Assembly: GCF_029968035.1 (NCBI RefSeq)
Contig: NZ_JASCIQ010000009.1
Location: 1-64,000, forward strand
Source: Streptomyces cavernicola
GTDB lineage: Bacteria > Actinomycetota > Actinomycetes > Streptomycetales > Streptomycetaceae
Direction of reading: 5' to 3'
DNA length: 64,000 bases
Shown here: in pieces, positions 17,972-25,470 of the stretch
Layout: every line of letters begins with the position of its first letter
How positions within the stretch are numbered: the stretch's first letter is position 1
Position numbers and translations under genes: made by a program
Notes under the pieces: model-generated
Databases searched by the model: none
The model's input: the letters and a program-made list of their open reading frames with translations, nothing else
Told to the model about the DNA's origin: nothing

Positions 17972-19377
17972 GCACGTCCCCCATCCCCTCCGACGGCGCC
18001 GCCCCGCCGCCCGGCTGCCCGGCGCACGGCCTGGACGCCGAGGGCCTGCGACGCCTGTACGGAGAGGAGGCGGAGGCCGACCCGCGCGCACTGTACGAGA
18101 CGCTGCGCACCGAACACGGCCCCGTGGCCCCGGTGTTGCTGCCCGGCGACCTGAAGGCCTGGCTGGTCCTCGGGCACCGCGAGAACCTCGACGTCGCCCG
18201 CACCCCGTCGCGCTTCTCCCGCGACTCGCGTCGCTGGAGCGCCATGCGCGAGGGCCGGTTGACCGCCGACCACCCGCTCGCCCCCATCACACTCTGGCAG
18301 CCCAGCTGCATCTTCACCGACGGCGCGGAGCACCAGCGGCTGCGCGGCGCGGTGACCGAGTCCCTGGAACGCCTCGACCGGCGGGGCGTGCGCCGCTACG
18401 TCACGCGCTTCTCCCACCAGCTGATCGACCGCTTCGCGGAGCGCGGCCGGGCCGACCTGGCCACCGACTTCGCCGAGCAGCTGCCGATGCTGGTGATGAC
18501 CCAACTCGTCGGCATGCCCGAGGAGTTCGGCCCCCGGATCGTGGAGGCCGCCCGGGACATGCTCCAGGGCACCGGGACGGCGGTCGAGAGCAACGAGTAC
18601 ATCCTCGACTCGCTGCGTCAGCTCCTCGACCGCAAGCGCGAGACGCCGGGCCGGGACCTGACGTCCTGGCTGCTCGAGCACCAGTCGAACCTCAGCGACG
18701 ACGAGATCGTCGAGCACGTCCGTCTGGTGCTTGTGGCGGCCTTCGAGACCACGGCCAACCTGATCGCCAGCACGCTCCGCTCGGTCCTCACCGACCAGCG
18801 GTTCCGTGCGAGCCTCTCGGGCGGTCACATGACCCTGCCCGACGCGCTCGACCAGGTGCTGTGGGACGAGCCGCCGATGACCGCCGTACTCGGCCGCTGG
18901 GCCACCGGCGACACCGAGCTCGGCGGGCAGCAGATCAAGGAGGGCGACGCGGTCCTGCTCGGCCTCGCGGCGGGCAACGCGGACCCGGAGGTCCGCCCCG
19001 ACCTGGCGAAGCCGGTCCGCGGCAACCGCTCCCATCTGGCCTTCAGCGGCGGGCCGCACGAGTGCCCCGGTCAGGACATCGGGCGCGCCATCGCCGAGAC
19101 CGGTATCGACACGCTGCTCACGCGGCTGCCCGACATCGAACTCGCGGTGCCCGCCGACCAGGTCCCGCGCAAGGCGTCCATGATGTCGCAGCAGATGGTG
19201 TCGATGCCCGTGGCCTTCACGCCGCGACGCAGTGAGACCACCGGCACCGTCACCGTCACGGCCGTCCCCAAGTCGGTCCCGCTGCCCGCCGTCTCACCGG
19301 AGGGCCGGGCCGAGGGCACGACGTCCGGCGCCCCGGCCGCCAACCGCTCCTGGTGGTCCCGGATCCTCGGCGGCTGA
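17968..19377 (+). CDS. Conservon-linked cytochrome P450 lacking the ExxR motif (CYP157-like)
   Basis: Protein of 469 aa from GTG 17968 (GTGA overlap with cvnD). The haem loop is intact (HLAFSGGPHECPG, ligand C366). The I-helix has AAFETT at 257-262. At the K-helix, where nearly all P450s carry ExxR, it reads DQVLW (295-299), so both invariant Glu and Arg are missing. Known CYP157 members, also conservon-linked in S. coelicolor (CYP157C1 near CYP154A1), carry E-Q-x-L-W; here even the first Glu has become Asp. It may not be a conventional monooxygenase. A Ser/Pro-rich C-terminal tail follows. A perfect bidirectional hairpin lies after the stop. Confidence 0.9.
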   Translation: MSTSPIPSDGAAPPPGCPAHGLDAEGLRRLYGEEAEADPRALYETLRTEHGPVAPVLLPGDLKAWLVLGHRENLDVARTPSRFSRDSRRWSAMREGRLTADHPLAPITLWQPSCIFTDGAEHQRLRGAVTESLERLDRRGVRRYVTRFSHQLIDRFAERGRADLATDFAEQLPMLVMTQLVGMPEEFGPRIVEAARDMLQGTGTAVESNEYILDSLRQLLDRKRETPGRDLTSWLLEHQSNLSDDEIVEHVRLVLVAAFETTANLIASTLRSVLTDQRFRASLSGGHMTLPDALDQVLWDEPPMTAVLGRWATGDTELGGQQIKEGDAVLLGLAAGNADPEVRPDLAKPVRGNRSHLAFSGGPHECPGQDIGRAIAETGIDTLLTRLPDIELAVPADQVPRKASMMSQQMVSMPVAFTPRRSETTGTVTVTAVPKSVPLPAVSPEGRAEGTTSGAPAANRSWWSRILGG

Positions 19378-19396
19378 CCCACCCCCGCACCACTAC

Positions 19397-19432
19397 GTGG
19401 GGGCGGCACCCTTCACCGGGCGCCGCCCCCAC
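19397..19432. terminator. Bidirectional hairpin between the two P450 genes
   Basis: A perfect 11-bp stem (GTGGGGGCGGC at 19397-19407 with its complement at 19422-19432) lies 20 bp after the end of each of the two convergent genes. Confidence 0.88.
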
Positions 19433-19451
19433 ATGCGTACGTTCCCCCGAG

Positions 19452-20789
19452 TCAGGGCCGCGCCACGACCTTCATCGGTACGTGATCGGGGTGCGTCATC
19501 GCCGACGCCGACTCCTTGGGCGTGTGGCCGGGAAGCGGCCTCAGCTGCCAGCGGCGCAGGACCGTCGCCAGGACGATGGTCGCCTCGGTCCAGGCGAAGA
19601 CGTCGCCGATGCACTTGCGGTTGCCCGAGCCGAACGGGACGAACTCCTCACGGCCGATCTCCGACCGCCGCTCGGGCAGCCACCGGTCGGGGTCGAATGC
19701 GTCGGGGTTCGCGTACAGCTCGGGGTCCCGGTGCATCGCGTACAGGCTGAAGGCGATCTCGGTGCCCGGCGGGACCGGGACGCCGCCGAGTTCCACCTCC
19801 TCGGTGGTCCGGCGCATCAGCAGGGTCACGCCGTAGAGGCGGATGACCTCGTCGAGGACCCGTCGGATGCCGGGCAGTCGCGGAATGTCCTCGATGGTGA
19901 CCTGGCGGTCGCCGACCACCTCGTCGATCTCCGCGACGAGCTGCTTCTCCACGTCGGGGTGGCGGGCCAGCTCGTGGAAGGTCCAGGAGAGCGCCGAGGC
20001 CGTGGTCTCCGTGCCGGCGAAGAGGATCGTGACCAGTTCGTCCCTGACCTCCTCGTCGGTGAGCGCCTCGCCGGTGTCGGCGTCCCGCGCGGCGAGCAGC
20101 ACGGAGAGCAGATCCGCCTGGTCGGTGTCGCCAGAGCGGCGCTGTCCGGCGACGACCTCGTCGATGACCTTGCGCATGCTCGCGGACGCGGCGTCGAAGT
20201 CACGGTTGGGCCGGATCGGCAGCCGGTCGAAGAGCTTGGGCGATGCCGCGCGGATCAGCATGTTCTTGAGGATCACCGGAAGGTTCCGGCGTACGGACTC
20301 CACGGCGGGCCGGCCGATGTCCGTGGAGAACATGGTGGCCGCGAGGGTCTCGATGGCGTACTCGCCCATCACCTGCTCGACGGCGAGCTCCTGGCCGTCG
20401 GTCCAGGACTCGGCGAGCGCCATGGCCCGGCCGCTCATCACCTCGGCGTAGCCGGAGATCCGCTCCTTGTGGAACATCGGCTGCATCAGCCGGCGGTGGC
20501 TGCGGTGGACCTCGCCGCTCGCCGTCGCGAGGCCGTTGCCGACCAGGGGGCGTACGCGGTCGTAGAGCCGGCCCTTCTCGAAGCTGCGGGCCTTCTTGAC
20601 GGTGACCTCGTTGATCAACCGTGCCGAGGTGGCCACGTACATCGGCATGGTGCCGAGGTCGACGCGCACCAACTCCCCTTGTGCGCGCAGCGACTTGAGG
20701 AAGCCGAGGGGGTCGCGCCACAGCTTGAGGGCGTGGCCGAGAACGGGCAGCGCGCCGCGCGCCCGCGGGACGGACCGGAACTCAGACAC
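19452..20789 (-). CDS. Cytochrome P450 of the terpene cluster (CYP183/pentalenene-oxygenase-like)
   Basis: Protein of 445 aa from GTG 20789. Unlike the conservon P450 it is canonical: proline-rich N-terminus (ALPVLGHALKLWRDP), I-helix AGTETT (258-263), ExxR as E314-V-I-R317, and haem loop FGSGNRKCIG with ligand C393. Sequence style (class II-like, with LRAQGELVRVDLG) resembles PtlI, the pentalenene hydroxylase. Start and terpene synthase stop overlap by 8 bp (GTGTCTGA, 20782-20789), so the two are translationally coupled. It most likely oxidises the sesquiterpene made by that enzyme; the oxidised position is unknown. Confidence 0.9.
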   Translation of the reverse strand: MSEFRSVPRARGALPVLGHALKLWRDPLGFLKSLRAQGELVRVDLGTMPMYVATSARLINEVTVKKARSFEKGRLYDRVRPLVGNGLATASGEVHRSHRRLMQPMFHKERISGYAEVMSGRAMALAESWTDGQELAVEQVMGEYAIETLAATMFSTDIGRPAVESVRRNLPVILKNMLIRAASPKLFDRLPIRPNRDFDAASASMRKVIDEVVAGQRRSGDTDQADLLSVLLAARDADTGEALTDEEVRDELVTILFAGTETTASALSWTFHELARHPDVEKQLVAEIDEVVGDRQVTIEDIPRLPGIRRVLDEVIRLYGVTLLMRRTTEEVELGGVPVPPGTEIAFSLYAMHRDPELYANPDAFDPDRWLPERRSEIGREEFVPFGSGNRKCIGDVFAWTEATIVLATVLRRWQLRPLPGHTPKESASAMTHPDHVPMKVVARP

Positions 20790-21879
20790 CGAGGGTCTCC
20801 TTCGCCGATGCCGTATCGGCTGCGTCGCCGGGCACCAGCTGCCACCACCAGTCCACCGCGGGGATCCCCAGCGGCAGCAGGCTCGCGTCGACCGGCGTCT
20901 TCCGGAACGCATCCGGGAAGCTGGCCGGGTCGTGCGGGGTGGTGTAGCGGACCGAGGTGATGCCCCAGTCCTGCGCGCCGCGGATGAAGCTGGCGAGCCC
21001 GGCCAGGTACTGCCGCAGCTGCGGGCTGGCGTCGGCGCGCAGCTGGTCGCAGAGGACCAGGAAGAGGTTGGTGGCCCGGTCCCGCTGGGAGATCGCGAGG
21101 TCGAGGGCGCCCTCGGGCGTGAGCCCCTGCTCCAGTTCGAGGACCCGCAGCGCGTTCAGCCAGAACTCGTCCTTCCCGCCCGCTTCCTTGTGGTACGAGA
21201 AGATGTCGTTGTCCCAGGTGATGATGAACGAGGCCAGCTCGGCGGCGGCCCGTACGCGGGTGTTGTCCCGCTCGTGGGGCTGCAGTTCGTAGCCGTGCCC
21301 CATCTCCAGGAGCGGCAGGACGACCGAGGTGGCGCCGTCGTAGAGCCGCATCAGGGTGTAGTCGTTCAGGTCGGGGACGGTGCCGGCGGTGCGGTGCGAG
21401 GCCTCCCAGACGACGGAGAAGAAGTACTCGCGCAGCGCGTCCACCCAGCGGGCGGCCTGTCCCGCGGTGCCGTAGCGGTCGACGCGGCGGCGCAGGTCGC
21501 GCAGGCCGTCGGCGAGCGGGTCGTCGAGCAGCATCGGGGTCTCGGGGTTCTGCGCGATGCGCAGCAGCCGGGAGAGGTAGCCGGACAACTCGCCGGGCTT
21601 GCGGCCGAGTTCGCCCTCCTCGCAGTGCCCGTCGTCGACGCCGAACAGCCACAGGACGAAGTCGGCGAGGAGCGAGACGACCTCCTCGCGGCCCTCGGGC
21701 AGGATGCGCGCCGAGAACCCGCCGATGTCATGCCGGACGAGCCGGCCGCGGAGTTCGTCGGAGCCGATTCGGAACTTCTCGGCCCAGAGCGCGGTCTGTT
21801 GGTCTATGTCCCGGTACAGCGGGTGTATCGCTTCGCTGAACGGCGAATAGATGGGCGGAACAGCCAGGTCGGACCCCAC
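20782..21879 (-). CDS. Class I sesquiterpene synthase, selina-4(15),7(11)-diene synthase-like
   Basis: Protein of 365 aa. I chose GTG 21879 because the residue numbers then coincide with the structurally studied S. pristinaespiralis selinadiene synthase as I remember it: metal motif DDGHCEE at 82-88, sensor R178, linker D181, effector G182 and NDIFSYHKE at 224-232, with the RY pair near the C-terminus. An upstream ATG (21906) would add nine residues. The enzyme ionises farnesyl diphosphate with three Mg ions and cyclises it. Similarity in these regions is high, but terpene products change with few residues, so the product is an inference. The P450 downstream overlaps its stop. Confidence 0.87.
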   Translation of the reverse strand: MGSDLAVPPIYSPFSEAIHPLYRDIDQQTALWAEKFRIGSDELRGRLVRHDIGGFSARILPEGREEVVSLLADFVLWLFGVDDGHCEEGELGRKPGELSGYLSRLLRIAQNPETPMLLDDPLADGLRDLRRRVDRYGTAGQAARWVDALREYFFSVVWEASHRTAGTVPDLNDYTLMRLYDGATSVVLPLLEMGHGYELQPHERDNTRVRAAAELASFIITWDNDIFSYHKEAGGKDEFWLNALRVLELEQGLTPEGALDLAISQRDRATNLFLVLCDQLRADASPQLRQYLAGLASFIRGAQDWGITSVRYTTPHDPASFPDAFRKTPVDASLLPLGIPAVDWWWQLVPGDAADTASAKETLGV

Positions 21880-21921
21880 TGAGCACTCACTCTCTTCTCG
21901 GGGCATGACCCACACCCCATG

Positions 21922-21975
21922 TTGATCAAGGCGGCTCGCATCGTATCCACTGTTCGAAAGCGGAATATGATCAAG
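21922..21975 (-). promoter_or_regulatory. Direct repeat TGATCAAG upstream of the terpene operon
   Basis: TGATCAAG occurs at 21923-21930 (within the palindrome TTGATCAA) and again at 21968-21975, 45 bp apart, in the gap before the terpene synthase. On the minus strand TTGATC could also be a -35 element. The gap (21880-22055) is otherwise AT-richer than its surroundings and holds no gene. The regulator is unknown. Confidence 0.35.
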
Positions 21976-22055
21976 TTGTGAAGAAGTGAGCGAGTGACTT
22001 GCGTACGGCCCGCGCTACCCGAAGTAAGCCCGTACCAACCGTGATTGACGTCTCC

Positions 22056-22976
22056 TCAGCTGAGGTTTGAGTCGCGTCCGAGCGCGTTCGCCGTCTCGCG
22101 CAGCGCCTCCACCACGCGCGCGAGCGCCGGGCCCTCCTCCGCCCCCCTGCGCAGCGCGGCCACCACATGGCGGCGCGGCTGGTCGGGGCCCAGGGTGCAC
22201 ATCGCGACCCCGGCCCTGCGCACCGCCGCCATCCGCGGGACGAGGGCGACGCCCATGCCCGCCTCGACCATCGCCATGATCGCCGTCCAGCCGGCCGCGC
22301 TGTGCGCCTGCTCCGGTACGAAGCCGGCCGCCTCGCAGGCCGCGAGCGTGATCTCCGACCAGGGCCCGCTGCCGCCGAAGATCCAGGCTTCCTCGGAGAG
22401 TTCGGCAAGCCGCAGCCGGGCCCGGCCCGCCAGCGGATGCCCGACCGGCAGGGCCACGTCCAGCGGGTCGGCGAGCAGCGGCACCCGCGTGAACTTGGGG
22501 TCGCGCGGGGTCGGCGCGTGCGCGGCGAGGGACAGCGCGAGGTCGACCTCTCCCCCGGCGAGCAGCTCGTACGCCTCGGCCGCCTCCGCCTCCCGTACCC
22601 GCACCTCGATGCCGGGGGCCGCGGCGCGCAGCTGCCGTACGGCCGGGACGACGAGCGCGGGCACTGCCGTGGAGAACGCGCCGACCCGCACCTCGCCGGC
22701 CTCGCCGCGCGCGTACCCGGCCAACTCGGCGTCGGCCCGCTCCAGTTGCGCGAAGACGGCCTCGGCGTGCCGCAGGACGAGGTGGGCGGCGTCGGTCAGG
22801 CGGACCCGGCGGCCGTGCGCCTCCAGGAGCGGCACGCCCAACTGCTTGGCGAGGTTGGAGAGTTGCTGCGAGACCGCCGAGGGGGTCATGAGCAGCGCCT
22901 GCGCGGTGGCCGTGACGGTGCCGCGCTCGCTGAGGGTGCGCAGGATCTGCAGCTTCTTGATGTCCCACTCGGTCAT
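22056..22976 (-). CDS. LysR-family transcriptional regulator
   Basis: Protein of 306 aa from ATG 22976. The N-terminal winged helix (LQILRTLSERGTVTATAQAL, then SAVSQQLSNLAKQLGV) is classic LysR, followed by two periplasmic-binding-like lobes (about 90-290). It lies 41 bp after the DMT exporter gene on the same strand, so the regulator is probably co-transcribed with, and may control, the exporter. The effector is unknown. Confidence 0.9.
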   Translation of the reverse strand: MTEWDIKKLQILRTLSERGTVTATAQALLMTPSAVSQQLSNLAKQLGVPLLEAHGRRVRLTDAAHLVLRHAEAVFAQLERADAELAGYARGEAGEVRVGAFSTAVPALVVPAVRQLRAAAPGIEVRVREAEAAEAYELLAGGEVDLALSLAAHAPTPRDPKFTRVPLLADPLDVALPVGHPLAGRARLRLAELSEEAWIFGGSGPWSEITLAACEAAGFVPEQAHSAAGWTAIMAMVEAGMGVALVPRMAAVRRAGVAMCTLGPDQPRRHVVAALRRGAEEGPALARVVEALRETANALGRDSNLS

Positions 22977-23017
22977 ACCCGGCAACCTATCCGGGCCTGC
23001 CGCGCCCGGCGCCGCGC

Positions 23018-23965
23018 TCACTTGGACGCGCGGGCCGCGCCGAGCACCACGCCGCCGAGGATCAGCGTCATGCACAACAGTTGCATCGGCCCGGTCGGCT
23101 CGCCGAGCACGAGGAAGGAGAGCAGCGCCACACACACCGGCTGCAGGTAGTAGACGACCCCGGCGCGGGCGGCCCCGATCAGCGAGATCGCCTTGTTCCA
23201 GGCGAAGAACGCGAGGGCCGAGGAGAGCACACCGACGTAGAGCAGCGGCGAGACCGTCGCAGGCGTCGCCTCGAAGCCGCCCTGGACCACAAGGCTCGCG
23301 ACGTACACCGGCGACAGCATCAGCGCGCCGAGCACGAACGTCGTGAACAGGAACGCGAGCCCCTCGATCTCCGCGGGCTTGCGGCGGAGCAGCGCGCTGT
23401 ACGAGGCGAAGGAGAGGGCGGCCGCCAGCATCCACAGGTCGCCCGTGGTGAAGTCCATGGCGAGCGAGCCCTTGCTGACGAGCAGCAGCACCCCGGCGCA
23501 GGCGATGAGCATGCCGACGACCCTGCGGGCGCCGAGCCGGACGCCGCCGAGGCGTTCGTAGAGCGCCATGACGACCGGCGACGCGGCCATGATCATGCCC
23601 ATGTTCCCGGCGGTGGTGGAGATCCCGGCCTGGTTCACGAGGGTGTTGTAGACGGTCACGCCGAGCAGCGACGCGAGCAGCAGGAAGCGGATGTGCTCGC
23701 GCAGCAGGGCCCGCTGCCGCCAGGCCGCGCGCGCGGCGAACGGTGCGACGGCGACGAGCGCGACGATCCAGCGCCAGAAGGCGTGCTGGATCGGCGGTAC
23801 GGAGTCGGCGAGCGCCCGCGCGGTGACGAAGCTGCCGGACCACACCACCGTCGCGAGTCCGGCGAACAGCAGGCCGAGCACCGCGGCCCTGCGGGCCCCG
23901 CCCGCTCCGCCCGGCTCGGCCGCCTGCGCGTCTACCCGGCCCTGGACCCGCTCCAGAACTGCCAT
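23018..23965 (-). CDS. DMT-superfamily (EamA) membrane exporter
   Basis: Protein of 315 aa from ATG 23965 with AAGGGG 7 bp upstream. About ten membrane helices form two EamA repeats (first about 30-165, second about 175-310), with family motifs such as ATVVWSGSFV and LQPVCVALLSFLVLGEPTG. The family exports amino acids, metabolites or drugs. It is followed by a LysR gene on the same strand, a common arrangement for substrate-induced export. Inverted repeats lie upstream (24050-24087). Confidence 0.9.
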   Translation of the reverse strand: MAVLERVQGRVDAQAAEPGGAGGARRAAVLGLLFAGLATVVWSGSFVTARALADSVPPIQHAFWRWIVALVAVAPFAARAAWRQRALLREHIRFLLLASLLGVTVYNTLVNQAGISTTAGNMGMIMAASPVVMALYERLGGVRLGARRVVGMLIACAGVLLLVSKGSLAMDFTTGDLWMLAAALSFASYSALLRRKPAEIEGLAFLFTTFVLGALMLSPVYVASLVVQGGFEATPATVSPLLYVGVLSSALAFFAWNKAISLIGAARAGVVYYLQPVCVALLSFLVLGEPTGPMQLLCMTLILGGVVLGAARASK

Positions 23966-24049
23966 TCCGATACCCCTTGCCCCTCTGCCCACACGGGCGG
24001 CTCTGCGACGTGACGGAGCTACCGTCGCACACCCGCTTACTTAGGTCCA

Positions 24050-24087
24050 TCGAAAACTTTCGACGTATCCGTTCAGCAAAACTGAAC
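24050..24087 (-). promoter_or_regulatory. Two inverted repeats upstream of the exporter (candidate LysR boxes)
   Basis: TCGAAA-AC-TTTCGA (24050-24063) and GTTCAG-CAAAA-CTGAAC (24071-24087) are both perfect. The second contains T-N11-A, the usual LysR box shape. They lie 85-122 bp before the exporter start in a locally AT-rich stretch, and fit operator sites for the adjacent LysR protein. Confidence 0.45.
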
Positions 24088-24164
24088 AACGAAGGGGGCT
24101 GGGCATACGACGAGGGCGCGCCCCACCGATCCGGTGGGACGCGCCCTCGTGAAGAGTGCGGGCG

Positions 24165-24404
24165 TCAGCCCTGCTTCTGGCCCTTGCGGGACTTGTCTCC
24201 GACCATCACCAGGCCGGCGATGACGAGGAAGAGGACGATCGGCGCCACGACATACAGGCCGAGAGTCTCCATCACGTTCAGGCCGGGACCGGGGTCGTCG
24301 CCGTCGTCGCGGGTCAGCGCGAGCGCGGGGGACGACATGAGCAGCATCATCAGCGTCGTACCGGCTGCTACGGCGCCGGCGCGCAGGGCGTTCTTCTTGT
24401 CCAC
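24165..24404 (-). CDS. Small secreted or membrane protein of unknown function
   Basis: Protein of 79 aa. It has a signal-peptide-like N-terminus (MDKKNALRAG, hydrophobic core, cleavage near ALA-30), an acidic DDGDDPGPG loop, one membrane helix (about 47-68) and a basic tail KSRKGQKQG inside. The codon bias is clearly coding. Similar short proteins are widespread in Streptomyces, with no known role. Confidence 0.75.
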   Translation of the reverse strand: MDKKNALRAGAVAAGTTLMMLLMSSPALALTRDDGDDPGPGLNVMETLGLYVVAPIVLFLVIAGLVMVGDKSRKGQKQG

Positions 24405-24484
24405 GGTGCCAAACTAGCGGGTGCCCGAACGGGCCGCGCGCCCGGGGTGCCCGTACGGGCCCGGGGGCGGCGGTTCAGCACGGT

Positions 24485-24760
24485 TCAGTACAGGGAGGGG
24501 TCCGCGCCCGCGGACGTCTCGATGGCCGTGGACTCGCTCGTGAGGGGGGCGGCGTCGGCGAGCGGGGGTTCGCTGGTGAGGGGGGCGGCGTCGGCGAGCG
24601 GCGGCTCGCTCGTCAGGGGCGGTTCGACGCAGCAGGCGCAGGAGCCGAGCAACCCGGAGTCGGGGTCGGACACCAGCGAGATGTCCGGCAGGTCGCGCAG
24701 CTCCGAACGTTTGGAGAGGGCGTCGAGCAGAAGCTGAGCGGCCACGAGGGGCTCCTTCAC
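24485..24760 (-). CDS. Small orphan protein with C-A-C-C cluster and 12-residue tandem repeats
   Basis: Protein of 91 aa from GTG 24760, recognised by third-position G/C of about 90 percent; a longer start at ATG 24829 is possible. It has a helical acidic N-terminal half (LVAAQLLLDALSKRSELRDL), then SCACC, then the 12-residue unit LTSEPPLADAAP twice plus a partial third. No ribosome site of good quality is visible before GTG 24760. A leader-like N-terminus followed by clustered Cys/Ser/Thr resembles RiPP precursors, but no modifying enzyme is nearby. Function unknown. Confidence 0.5.
   Translation of the reverse strand: MKEPLVAAQLLLDALSKRSELRDLPDISLVSDPDSGLLGSCACCVEPPLTSEPPLADAAPLTSEPPLADAAPLTSESTAIETSAGADPSLY
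24540..24611. repeat. Two tandem 36-bp repeats inside the small orphan gene
   Basis: The 36-bp unit at 24540-24575 is repeated at 24576-24611 with three differences, encoding the 12-residue protein repeat in frame. A third partial unit follows. Confidence 0.85.
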
Positions 24761-24889
24761 TGGACAGCAGGGTCGGATGGGCTTCCCTACCCAGAGGAGG
24801 CGTTCGCATTCGGCCTTCGTGACGCACATCACGCCTTGGACGGGGGTTCTACCGACGATTATGCGCCGCGCGGCGACCGGTACAGCCCA

Positions 24890-25400
24890 TTTTTCTCCCC
24901 ACCCCACCCCTCCCCGAAAGACTGCCGTCGGTTCCGGGGGCCAGCCCCCGGACCCCCGCCTCGGGGCTGCCGCCCCAGACCCCACCACGGGGGCCAGCCC
25001 CCGGGCCCCCGCTCCTCAAACGCCGGAGGGGCTGAATTCGGGCGGCGATGCGGGCCCCGATAGGGGCGCGGGGAACTGCGCGAGCAACCACGACGGCGCG
25101 GGCAGCCGAACGACGACCAAGATCGGGGCGAAGCCCCGCATTCAGGGGCGCGGGGCGATGACATTGACGGCTCCGCCGCGTGGGCGCGGCAGCCGAAAGG
25201 CGGCTGGGGCCCCGATAGGGGCGCGGGGAACTGCGCGAGCAACCACGACGGCGCGGCAGCCGAAGAGCGACCGGGGGCCTGGGGCGCAGCCCCGAAGCGG
25301 GGGCCTGGGGCGCAGCCCCGGAGTGGGGGGCTGGGGGCGCAGCTCTCGGGGCTGTCCGGCAGGACTTTCGGGAAGGGGCGGGGAGGGGAGGAACTCCCCG
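24890..25400. repeat. Mosaic intergenic repeat block C
   Basis: The gap of about 700 bp before the GH84 gene is filled by the modular repeats also seen at 1.3, 28.5, 30.8 and 38 kb. A 47-48-bp unit (core GCGGGGAACTGCGCGAG) is present twice in direct orientation, starting near 25054 and 25208. Open frames through it have no coding bias, so no gene is called. Confidence 0.8.
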
Positions 25401-25470
25401 CGCAGCAGCGTCCTAAGCTGACGTCCGACGCTGTGTGTGCGAGTTGTGCAGAAGAAGGGCGGGAACAGCC

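Noticed and set aside
14928..21879. Conservon-terpene block as a mobile element
   Set aside because: No integrase, transposase, flanking direct repeats or tRNA were found at either edge, so only a possible difference in gene content is claimed.
24485..24760. Small Cys-cluster protein as a lanthipeptide precursor
   Set aside because: No LanB, LanC, LanM, LanKC or other maturation gene lies within the window near it; kept as unknown.
24890..25400. Repeat block C as a CRISPR-like array
   Set aside because: Units differ in length and spacing, there are only two close direct copies, no unique spacers of constant size and no cas genes.
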